64,000 nt of DNA from Prevotella sp. E9-3 (GTDB lineage: Bacteria; Bacteroidota; Bacteroidia; Bacteroidales; Bacteroidaceae). Positions 1 to 7,112 of this stretch are shown in pieces (the stretch's first letter is position 1; every line of letters starts with the position of its first letter). Made by a program: the position numbers and the translations under genes. The stretch lies in assembly GCF_022024015.1 (NCBI RefSeq), contig NZ_CP091786.1, positions 2,852,001 to 2,916,000 on the forward strand. The letters are read 5' to 3'. The notes below the pieces were generated by a model. The model saw only the letters and a program-made list of their open reading frames with translations. It made no database searches and had not been told where the DNA came from.

Positions 1-905
1 AGCAAACACTCTTCAAGGACTTTACAGCAACTGTTGGTTTGCGACTCACCCATCACCAAACGTTCAACCAGCACCTCACTCCAAAAGTTGCCATGATGTA
101 TGCCCCGGGTAATTTCCGTTTCCGTGCCACCTACTCAGCCGGATTCCGTGCTCCAGGTCTGGACGAACTGTACTATCACTATTTTTCCGTGAATCGTGGC
201 AAACCTCAGATTATTTTCGGCAATCAAGACCTTTCACCCGAGAAAAGCCACTACTTCTCTTTGAATGCCGAATATCGTACCCAGCAGGTTGCTTTCAGCA
301 TTACAGGTTATTTGAACCGTATCAGCGATATGGTGGTTCGACAGAACATCGATGTTGACAACGCCTCCATGACCATGCTTCGAAAGGAGTTTCCTGAAAT
401 GACTGATGCTCAAGCAGCCAAACTCGAGCGCTATTCGCTCTATACGAATAGTGACAAGGGCGATGTAAAAGGATTTCAGGTAAACATTTCCTCCAACATC
501 GTTCAGGGATTTAATCTCTCTGCCAACTATGTCTATACCTATGCCAGAACCAAGAGCGGCGACGAATGGAACGTATTGGAGCGCAGTATCCGTCATACTG
601 CCACCATTGCAGCCAACTATCATCACAGTTGGGGGAGATATGGTCTGAACATTAATCTGAACGGCCGTTTGCAGTCTAAGACCTACTATCCCGACTACGA
701 AGATGCACCCGGCTATGGTGTATGGAACCTGCATACCACACATTCTTTCGATGTAGCGAAGTGGGCCTTCATCGAACCGAGTATCGGTATCGACAACCTT
801 TTCGACAAGGCCGACCGTCGCATCGACTCCTCTAATCGTAAATATGCCCTATACAGTCCTGGCCGCATGCTGGTAGCAGGGCTGAAAGTGAAGTTTAAGC
901 ACTAA
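1..905 (+). CDS. TonB-dependent outer membrane receptor, C-terminal part
   Basis: This is the last ~300 residues of a TonB-dependent receptor, an outer-membrane barrel that imports ligands using TonB energy. The third reading frame is open through the left edge of the window, so the plug domain and start lie outside. The visible part has the alternating strand pattern of the barrel, the typical FRAPGLDELY stretch, and near the end GIDNLFDK followed by a final strand. The cobalamin operon starts 42 bp downstream, so a B12 or corrinoid receptor of the BtuB type is the natural guess. Nothing in the visible portion fixes the substrate. Confidence 0.88.
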   Translation, partial: QTLFKDFTATVGLRLTHHQTFNQHLTPKVAMMYAPGNFRFRATYSAGFRAPGLDELYYHYFSVNRGKPQIIFGNQDLSPEKSHYFSLNAEYRTQQVAFSITGYLNRISDMVVRQNIDVDNASMTMLRKEFPEMTDAQAAKLERYSLYTNSDKGDVKGFQVNISSNIVQGFNLSANYVYTYARTKSGDEWNVLERSIRHTATIAANYHHSWGRYGLNINLNGRLQSKTYYPDYEDAPGYGVWNLHTTHSFDVAKWAFIEPSIGIDNLFDKADRRIDSSNRKYALYSPGRMLVAGLKVKFKH

Positions 906-907
906 AC

Positions 908-939
908 TTTGGCTCTTTGCCATATAAACATTATCTTTG
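908..939 (+). promoter_or_regulatory. Bacteroidetes-type promoter of the cobalamin operon
   Basis: TTTG at 908-911, a 20 bp spacer and TATCTTTG at 932-939 match the TTTG/TAnnTTTG consensus. The ATG of cobJ-cobH begins only 8 nt after the -7 element, so the leader is a few nucleotides at most. Confidence 0.75.
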
Positions 940-947
940 CTCACAAT

Positions 948-2396
948 ATGGGAAAGATTATCATTGCCGGCATTGGTCCTGGCAGCAAGAACGACATCAC
1001 TCCCGCCGTACTCGAAGCAGTACGTCAGGCCGATGTGATTGTTGGCTACAAATACTACTTTCAGTTCATCGAACCGTTTGTGCCAGCAAATTGCGAGTGT
1101 ATCGACACTGGTATGAAAAAAGAGCGAGAGCGTGCCGAACATGCTTTCCGACTGGCAGAAGAAGGCAAGACGGTGGTGGTCATCTCTTCGGGCGATGCAG
1201 GTATCTACGGCATGGCGCCACTCATCTACGAGATGCAACAAGAACGGGCTGCCCTTCATTCTTCTGCCGACATCGAAGTTGTTTCTTTACCTGGCATCTC
1301 GGCTTTCCAAAAAGCTGCATCATTGCTGGGTGCTCCCATTGGCCACGACATGTGTATCATTTCCCTTAGCGATCTTATGACCCCATGGTCTGTCATTGAA
1401 CGGCGCATCAAGGCTGCAGCCGTCGGCGATTTCGTAACAGCCATTTATAATCCGAAATCGCACGGACGCTATTGGCAACTATACCGTCTGCAAGAGTTGT
1501 TTCTGCAGGAGCGTAGTGCCAACACCCCAGTGGGCTATGTACGTCAGGCAGGCCGCGAAGAGCAGGAAGTGAAACTGACAACCCTCGGTGATTTTGACCC
1601 GGAAGATGTAGATATGTTTACCGTTGTACTGATTGGCAATTCGCAGTCGTACATAAGCCTCACCCCCGCCCCCTCTCCAAAGGACGAGGGGCGTAAGATC
1701 TTTATTACACCACGCGGGTACTACCGAGAGGAGAAGCAGGAAGACGTAAAGCCCGGCCAGTCTATCATGATGGAAAGCTTCCGCACGATACGTTCCGAGA
1801 TGCAACATCCTGATGTGCCAACGTGGCGTCTATGGCCGTTGCTGCACGCCATTCATACCACGGTTGACTTCGGCATGGAAGAGTGTCTTTGGATGGATGA
1901 ACGTGCTACGGAGATACTATATAAAAAGGTGGTTGACGGCAGTCTGAAACATATCGTTACCGACGTCACGATGGCTGCCAGCGGTATCCGTAAGGGGGCT
2001 TTGGAGCGACTTGGCATCGAGGTACATTGTTACATCAACGACCCTCGTTCCAAGCAGATGGCAGACGAGAAAGGCATCACTCGCAGTCAAGCCTGCATGC
2101 AACTGGCAGCGGAGGAATACCCAGAGGCGTTCTATGTGGTGGGCAATGCGCCAACGGCACTCTTCGAGATATGCGACTTGGTACGTAAAGGCAAGATGCA
2201 TCCCGTGGGCATTATTGCCGCTCCCGTCGGTTTTGTGCATGTGTGCGAGAGCAAGCATGCCGTCAAGACGCTGCGCCACATTCCCAAACTGATTATCGAA
2301 GGGCGCAAAGGCGGCAGCAACCTCGCTGCCACACTCTGCAATGCCATTCTGACCTACGACGATGCAGAGCAGTTAACCCCTGGACGGGATCTATAG
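948..2396 (+). CDS. cobJ-cobH: Precorrin-3B C17-methyltransferase / precorrin-8X methylmutase fusion (CobJ-CobH, CbiH-CbiC)
   Basis: A bifunctional corrin-ring enzyme of 482 aa. Residues 1-255 are a SAM-dependent C17-methyltransferase that drives ring contraction (KIIIAGIGPGS at the N-terminus, SSGDAGIYGMA). Residues ~271-482 are the methylmutase that moves the C11 methyl group to C12 (MMESFRTI, DVTMAASGIRKG, VVGNAPTAL, IAAPVGFV). The ATG at 948 is chosen over an upstream TTG because MGKIIIAGIGPG is the usual N-terminus. Between the conserved GNSQSY and ITPRGY segments lies a 13-residue insert (SLTPAPSPKDEGR, 237-249) encoded by a palindromic repeat. It is the first gene of the operon, 33 bp before cobL. 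Confidence 0.95.
   Translation: MGKIIIAGIGPGSKNDITPAVLEAVRQADVIVGYKYYFQFIEPFVPANCECIDTGMKKERERAEHAFRLAEEGKTVVVISSGDAGIYGMAPLIYEMQQERAALHSSADIEVVSLPGISAFQKAASLLGAPIGHDMCIISLSDLMTPWSVIERRIKAAAVGDFVTAIYNPKSHGRYWQLYRLQELFLQERSANTPVGYVRQAGREEQEVKLTTLGDFDPEDVDMFTVVLIGNSQSYISLTPAPSPKDEGRKIFITPRGYYREEKQEDVKPGQSIMMESFRTIRSEMQHPDVPTWRLWPLLHAIHTTVDFGMEECLWMDERATEILYKKVVDGSLKHIVTDVTMAASGIRKGALERLGIEVHCYINDPRSKQMADEKGITRSQACMQLAAEEYPEAFYVVGNAPTALFEICDLVRKGKMHPVGIIAAPVGFVHVCESKHAVKTLRHIPKLIIEGRKGGSNLAATLCNAILTYDDAEQLTPGRDL
1655..1694 (-). repeat. 39-nt palindromic repeat, copy A, in frame inside cobJ-cobH
   Basis: CCCCTC at 1670-1675 pairs with GAGGGG at 1686-1691, extended by TCC/GGA with one bulged base, followed on the minus strand by a G-rich tail. 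It resembles the copies at 3051 and 63666. It adds about 13 codons between two conserved methyltransferase segments. Confidence 0.75.
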
Positions 2397-2429
2397 TTAG
2401 TGAATAATGATTAGTGAATAGTTGTTGCC

Positions 2430-3647
2430 ATGCAGTTCATCGTTATTGGTATCACAGACAATCCTCAACCGTTCTTTCCACCAGAAGTTTTGAACATCAT
2501 CAAGAACGGGAAAATATTTTCGGGTGGTCGTCGCCATCACGAGATTGTAGCCCCATTGCTGTCTGCCGATGCAGAATGGATTGACATCACCGTCCCTTTG
2601 GACAACGTCTTTGATCAGTACCGAACCCTTTCAACACGAGTTATCATCTTTGCCAGCGGCGACCCCTTGTTCTTCGGCTTCGCCAGCACCATCCGCCGCA
2701 AGATGCCTGATGCCGAGGTGGTGGTATATCCCACTTTCAATTCACTCCAACTGTTGGCCCACCGCCTGCTGATGCCCTATCACGACATGCGTATTGTCTC
2801 GCTCACAGGGCGTCCCTGGCCACAGTTCGACCGTGCGCTTATTGAACGAGCCGAGAAGATTGGCGTTCTAACAGACAAAGAGCATACCCCTGCCGTCATT
2901 GCACAGCGTATGCTGGAGTTTGGCTACAAGGACTATACCATGCACGTGGGCGAACATCTTGGCAACCCGCAATTAGAGAGAGTCAGCACATGCACACTCG
3001 AGGAGGCTGCAAAGATGGATTTCTCAACGCCCAACTGCGTGATACTATCTACTCCCCTCCATCGCAGGGAGGGGTTGGGGATGGGTCTCCCCGACAGCGC
3101 ATTTGCGCTACTCGACGGTCGTGAGAAGATGATCACCAAGATGCCTATCCGTTTGTTGACCCTTCAGGCTCTCGACCTCCCCCATCGCCATGTTCTATGG
3201 GATATTGGTGCCTGCACCGGAAGTGTCAGCATTGAGGCTCGTCTGCTGTTTCCGCACCTTCAGATAGAAGCCTTCGAGATACGTCCTGAGTGTGAGGCCA
3301 TCATTCAAGAAAACACACATCGCTTTGGTGCTCCAGGCATCAACATCCACATCGGCGACTTCCTGAAGTACGACCTCTCACCTCTCACTTCCCCCGACGC
3401 CGTCTTCATCGGCGGACATGGTGGTCATCTGAAAGCAATCATGGAAAAGGTGCTGACCGTATTGGCCGACGACGGTATCATCGTATTCAATAGCGTCACT
3501 TCCCCAAAGGTACCTACCAATAGTCGTGCGCTCTGGGACGAGGCCTGCCGGGACTTAGGACTTCGACAGGGAGAGCCGCTCCATATTCATCTCAACGACT
3601 ATAATCCTATAGACATACTAACCGCATCTAAATCACATATACAATGA
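2430..3647 (+). CDS. cobL: Precorrin-6Y C5,15-methyltransferase, decarboxylating (CbiE-CbiT fusion)
   Basis: A 405-aa CobL-type fusion. Residues 1-205 resemble CbiE (FASGDPLFFGFAS, VSLTGRPW), which methylates C5. Residues ~235-405 resemble CbiT, a Rossmann methyltransferase for C15 methylation and decarboxylation, with the SAM loop DIGACTGSVS near 256 and DAVFIGGHGGH. The linker, normally short, carries a 39-nt palindromic repeat translated as TPLHRREGLGMGL. The stop codon overlaps the start of the next gene (ATGA at 3644), pointing to translational coupling. The 33 bp upstream spacer contains a short repeated TTAGTGAATA motif. Confidence 0.95.
   Translation: MQFIVIGITDNPQPFFPPEVLNIIKNGKIFSGGRRHHEIVAPLLSADAEWIDITVPLDNVFDQYRTLSTRVIIFASGDPLFFGFASTIRRKMPDAEVVVYPTFNSLQLLAHRLLMPYHDMRIVSLTGRPWPQFDRALIERAEKIGVLTDKEHTPAVIAQRMLEFGYKDYTMHVGEHLGNPQLERVSTCTLEEAAKMDFSTPNCVILSTPLHRREGLGMGLPDSAFALLDGREKMITKMPIRLLTLQALDLPHRHVLWDIGACTGSVSIEARLLFPHLQIEAFEIRPECEAIIQENTHRFGAPGINIHIGDFLKYDLSPLTSPDAVFIGGHGGHLKAIMEKVLTVLADDGIIVFNSVTSPKVPTNSRALWDEACRDLGLRQGEPLHIHLNDYNPIDILTASKSHIQ
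3051..3089 (+). repeat. 39-nt palindromic repeat, copy B, in frame inside cobL
   Basis: CCCCTCC at 3054-3060 pairs with GGAGGGG at 3068-3074, followed by a G-rich tail ending GTCTC. It matches the intergenic copy at 63666-63704 (opposite strand) at 33 of 39 positions by my count. It lies exactly at the CbiE/CbiT domain junction. Confidence 0.85.
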
Positions 3648-4783
3648 GACAAGACATCGCCATCTACACACTGACGTCCGAACTGCACGACGAGCATGCC
3701 GTGACCACCATGACAACAGCTTTTCTGGAGAGTCTGGGAATAGACTATCTGCTGAAAGGCACTGACTATAGCGACTATGGCAGTCATGCACTCAACCTGA
3801 TATATGTCCGCACAGGTGGAACAGAAGGTATCTTCCGCCGTTTACTGCCAGAACTGCAAAGCAAGAGTCTCCGTCCGTTCTATCTGTTGACATCGGGGAA
3901 GAGCAATTCACTTGCCGCCTCAATGGAGATTCTGTCATTCCTGAGACTGCATCATATCGGTGGCGAGATTATACATGGCAACAGCGATTATATGACGCGT
4001 CGCATCCAGCTCTTATCAAAGGTTGAAGAAGCCAGAAAGTCTCTTTTTGGCACGCGGCTGGGCATCATTGGTGCACCTTCCGACTGGCTTATCTCCAGCC
4101 ATGCCGACAAAGCGAAGGTGAGAGAGAGGCTGGGAATAGAACTGATAGACATCCCCATGCAGGAACTGCTTGACGAGATTGGCGAGTCAAAACAGATATA
4201 CCAGGCACTGAAGGTGCTCATCAACAGATATCAACTGCGGGGCTTTACCCTTCGGTGTTTCGATCTTCTCACCACCGTAAAAGATACGGGGTGCATGGCT
4301 TTAGCCAAACTGAACAGTGAGGGATATGTGGCTGGTTGCGAGGGTGATGTGCCTGCCATGCTCTCAATGATGATTGTCCGTTCGTTGTTGGGGGTGTCAG
4401 GCTTTCAGGCCAACCCTTCGCGCATCGACCCGGAGACTGGCGAGATGCTCTTTGCTCATTGCACCATACCACTTGACATGGTAGAGCGCTATGAGCTCGA
4501 CACCCATTATGAGTCGGGCATCGGAACAGGCATACGCGGCTATATGAAAGAAGGCCCCGTCACCATCTTCAAGGTCTCGGGCAATCTCTCACGCCACTTC
4601 ATCGCTGAAGGTGAACTCGTCCGTAATGAGTCAAAGCCAGATCTTTGTCGCACCCAACAGGTGATACGTCTTGCAGACAAGAGTCTCACCAACAGTTATT
4701 TCCTCACAAATCCTATTGGCAATCATCATATCATCATGCCAGGACACTGCCAAGAACTCTTAGAACAGCTTTTAGTAAAATGA
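3644..4783 (+). CDS. L-fucose/L-arabinose isomerase-like protein embedded in the cobalamin operon
   Basis: A 379-aa protein resembling the L-fucose isomerase-related family (COG2407 type). The second half contains GYVAGCEGDVPAML, with E233 and D235 where family members carry metal-binding acids, then ANPSRIDPETGEMLFAHC and a C-terminal GNHHIIMPGHC that recalls the catalytic His segment. The first half looks like the family's two Rossmann-like domains (LGIIGAPSDWL at ~135). It overlaps cobL and cbiG-cobM by ATGA on each side, so it is translated with the corrin enzymes. No step of the known anaerobic pathway needs a sugar isomerase, and its role is unknown. The fold assignment is fairly secure; the substrate is not. 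Confidence 0.75.
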   Translation: MRQDIAIYTLTSELHDEHAVTTMTTAFLESLGIDYLLKGTDYSDYGSHALNLIYVRTGGTEGIFRRLLPELQSKSLRPFYLLTSGKSNSLAASMEILSFLRLHHIGGEIIHGNSDYMTRRIQLLSKVEEARKSLFGTRLGIIGAPSDWLISSHADKAKVRERLGIELIDIPMQELLDEIGESKQIYQALKVLINRYQLRGFTLRCFDLLTTVKDTGCMALAKLNSEGYVAGCEGDVPAMLSMMIVRSLLGVSGFQANPSRIDPETGEMLFAHCTIPLDMVERYELDTHYESGIGTGIRGYMKEGPVTIFKVSGNLSRHFIAEGELVRNESKPDLCRTQQVIRLADKSLTNSYFLTNPIGNHHIIMPGHCQELLEQLLVK

Positions 4784-6558
4784 ACAGAATTGCCATCATA
4801 CCAATAAGCGAGGCAGGCTGTGCCATCGCTGACACCTTGCAACAACATTTCCCCTCGGCCGACACCGTGAGTCGCAATTCAGTTGCGACATATTGGAACA
4901 ACTACGACGCCTTCGTGTTCATCGGTGCCATGGGCATCTGCGTGCGCACCATCGCTCCCTGTATCGAAGACAAGCACAGTGATCCCGCCGTTGTTTGTAT
5001 TGATTCCATGGGCCAGCATGTCATCTCTGTTCTCTCTGGTCATATAGGCGGTGCCAACGACCTGACGCGTCAATTGTCGGCCTTCCTTGGTGCCCATGCG
5101 GTCATCACCACCCAGAGCGACTGTGCCGGACTGTGGGCGCTCGACACACTCAGCGACCGCTTTCAGTGGCCCATCGCCAGCAATAACGAGGATATGAACG
5201 ACTGCATCTTTGCCTTTGTCAACCGCAAGCCTACGGCTCTACTGCTGGAAGCGCGCGATGAGGGCACCGATTATTTAGAGTCTACCAAGCCCGACCATGT
5301 CACCATCATCCACAATATCAGCGAAGCCGACCCACAGAAATACAAGTTGCTGATTTTAGTATCTCCTTTCATCCGCAATGCACCCGATGGGATGCTCAAA
5401 CTTCATTTTGTTCCCATGATAGGAACCATCGGCTTCGGACTGGCCCATCATCCCGACAACTACCATCAGATAAAAGAAGAGATTGACGAGGCTTTTGCTA
5501 ATCATGGCATCCTGCCTTGCTCCCACCGCTATTGCACCATCGATGTGAAAGCCGATGAACCCTTTGTCAAACTACTCCAAGAGGATTATAAAGCTGAAGT
5601 CGTGTTCTTTACAGCCGATGAGTTGGCAATGATTGAGGTGCCCAACCCGAGCACTACTGTGATGAAACACGTGGGTACGCCCAGCGTCTGCGAGGCAGCA
5701 TCCATTCTGGGTTCTAACCACGGTCAACTCGTTGTTCCTAAGATAAAAGGCAAGAACTGGACAGCTGCGCTGGCCATTGACCAGAAGTATCTTAGACGGA
5801 AACTGGGCTTCATCGAAATTGTCGGTGCCGGTCCTGGCGATCCCGATTTAATAAGTGTGCGAGGACGGAAGATGCTGGAGCGTGCCGATTTAATTCTCTA
5901 TGCCGGATCGCTGGTACCCAAGGCATTGACAGAATGCCATAAGTCTGGTGCCGTGGTGCGTTCGTCGGCCGATATGAATCTTGAGGAACAATGCGCTTTG
6001 ATAAAGGAGCACTACGACCGGGGGCACTTCATCGTACGTCTGCATACCGGCGACCCCTGCATCTTCGGTGCCATACAGGAACAGATGGCTTTCTTCGATG
6101 CTCACCACATGCGCTATCATATCACCCCCGGCATCTCATCGTTCCTGGCTGCCGCTGCCGAACTGCAAAGTCAGTTCACCATCCCCGAGCGCTGTCAGAC
6201 CATCATCCTCACCCGTGGCGAAGGGCGCACGCCGATGCCCGAGAAGGAACAGCTACACCTGTTGGCCCGTTCACAATCTACCATGTGTATCTTCCTCTCT
6301 GCCGCCATTGTCGATGATGTGCAGCGCGAACTGCTTCAGGAATATCCAGAAGACACCCCCGTTGCCGCCTGCTACCATCTCACCTGGCCCGACCAGAAAA
6401 TCTATCGCGGCACACTGAAGAATCTTGCCAAGATTGTTCACGACAACCACCTCACACTTACCACTATGCTGGTGGTAGGAGAGGCTATTGACAACCGTCA
6501 TGGACTATCTGCTCTTTACGACAAGCACTTCACTCATCTATTCCGCAAAGGAGAGTGA
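4780..6558 (+). CDS. cbiG-cobM: Cobalt-precorrin 5A hydrolase / precorrin-4 C11-methyltransferase fusion (CbiG-CobM)
   Basis: A bifunctional enzyme of 592 aa. Residues 1-345 match CbiG, which opens the lactone ring of cobalt-precorrin 5A and releases acetaldehyde (FIGAMGICVRTIAP, VLSGHIGGANDLTRQ, then the C-terminal part with GTPSVCEAASI). Residues ~346-592 match CobM/CbiF (EIVGAGPGDPDLISVRG, YAGSLVP, LHTGDPCIFGA, ITPGISSFLAAAA). The ATG at 4780 overlaps the previous stop as ATGA; an upstream in-frame ATG at 4645 lies inside the preceding gene and is rejected. CbiG is a marker of the early-cobalt, oxygen-independent route. This gene ends the first block of the operon. Confidence 0.95.
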   Translation: MNRIAIIPISEAGCAIADTLQQHFPSADTVSRNSVATYWNNYDAFVFIGAMGICVRTIAPCIEDKHSDPAVVCIDSMGQHVISVLSGHIGGANDLTRQLSAFLGAHAVITTQSDCAGLWALDTLSDRFQWPIASNNEDMNDCIFAFVNRKPTALLLEARDEGTDYLESTKPDHVTIIHNISEADPQKYKLLILVSPFIRNAPDGMLKLHFVPMIGTIGFGLAHHPDNYHQIKEEIDEAFANHGILPCSHRYCTIDVKADEPFVKLLQEDYKAEVVFFTADELAMIEVPNPSTTVMKHVGTPSVCEAASILGSNHGQLVVPKIKGKNWTAALAIDQKYLRRKLGFIEIVGAGPGDPDLISVRGRKMLERADLILYAGSLVPKALTECHKSGAVVRSSADMNLEEQCALIKEHYDRGHFIVRLHTGDPCIFGAIQEQMAFFDAHHMRYHITPGISSFLAAAAELQSQFTIPERCQTIILTRGEGRTPMPEKEQLHLLARSQSTMCIFLSAAIVDDVQRELLQEYPEDTPVAACYHLTWPDQKIYRGTLKNLAKIVHDNHLTLTTMLVVGEAIDNRHGLSALYDKHFTHLFRKGE

Positions 6559-6665
6559 ATTCTTGCATATTCATTCAGTTTATTTTTCGAAAATCAAGAC
6601 AAATAAAAATCGCAAACTAGAACAGCGAAACAACGAAAATTCACCTTTTTGTAATAAAAACGGCT

Positions 6666-6811
6666 GTTATACCGCAATAAAATAAGTCTTATACTGCAGT
6701 TATTTAATTCCTATACCTCAATCTAAGTTCAATTGAGATATAACTGAATGGTGGTTGCAATATAGTTTTCATTCAGTTGCGGTATAACCACCGTTCTATT
6801 GCAGGCGGTAT
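6666..6811. repeat. Seven-unit degenerate array, 22 bp period, with orientation switch
   Basis: TATACCGCA-type cores start at 6668, 6690 and 6712 (22 bp apart). After an inversion centre near 6726 (CTCAAT/ATTGAG), the complementary form TTGmrrTATA starts at 6733, 6755 and 6777, with a weaker unit at 6799 (again 22 bp apart). GTTATACCGCAA (6666-6677) is the perfect reverse complement of TTGCGGTATAAC (6777-6788). Confidence 0.75.
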
Positions 6812-6877
6812 TCAGGGGGAATGAAGGGAAAAGAAACGCCCTTTTTGAGTTACACAATCGTAAATGGTTGATGTTCA

Positions 6878-6904
6878 GTAAGTTGCGAATAATTCGCAAC
6901 TTAC
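6878..6904. other. Perfect 12 bp inverted repeat (hairpin or operator)
   Basis: GTAAGTTGCGAA at 6878-6889 and TTCGCAACTTAC at 6893-6904 are exact complements with a 3-nt loop. No T-run follows on either strand, so it is not a typical terminator. It lies 150-170 bp before the cobK promoter and could be an operator or an RNA structure. Confidence 0.7.
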
Positions 6905-7050
6905 ACTACAATCGCTCATATTTCGCACAGAGAAGTCCAAAGTAGGAGTTGGTGAATTCCGCGCGATTCTCACGCGCTTTAACATCATAAATATGCAGTA
7001 AGAAAGTGCATATATATAAAGATTTTGATGAACTATCTTATGGATAATAG

Positions 7051-7082
7051 TTTGTCTATTCCGAGAGATTTTATTAACTTTG
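7051..7082 (+). promoter_or_regulatory. Bacteroidetes-type promoter of cobK-cbiD
   Basis: TTTG at 7051-7054, 20 bp, then TAACTTTG at 7075-7082: a full consensus match. The ATG at 7113 is 30 nt downstream, a normal leader length. Confidence 0.8.
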
Positions 7083-7112
7083 CCACACATTCTTAATGCA
7101 AACAACAAAAAC

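Larger units (their letters stand above)
6559..7112 (+). other. Intergenic region with 22 bp array, hairpin and promoter
   Basis: Between cbiG-cobM and cobK-cbiD there is no convincing gene. It holds a seven-unit 22 bp array (6666-6811), a perfect 12 bp hairpin (6878-6904), a small GCGCG/CGCGC inverted repeat near 6959-6977 and the cobK promoter (7051-7082). I looked for a cobalamin riboswitch and saw no recognisable B12 box. Confidence 0.7.

Noticed and set aside
4645..4779. Upstream start for cbiG-cobM at 4645
   Set aside because: It lies inside the isomerase-like gene; the ATGA overlap at 4780 starts the conserved CbiG N-terminus.
6488..6685. A 65-aa frame across the end of cbiG-cobM
   Set aside because: It overlaps the end of the fusion gene in another frame and runs into the array; composition is that of noncoding A/T-rich DNA.
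6559..7112. Possible cobalamin riboswitch before cobK-cbiD
   Set aside because: I saw no B12-box-like sequence; the gap is explained by an array, a hairpin and a promoter.
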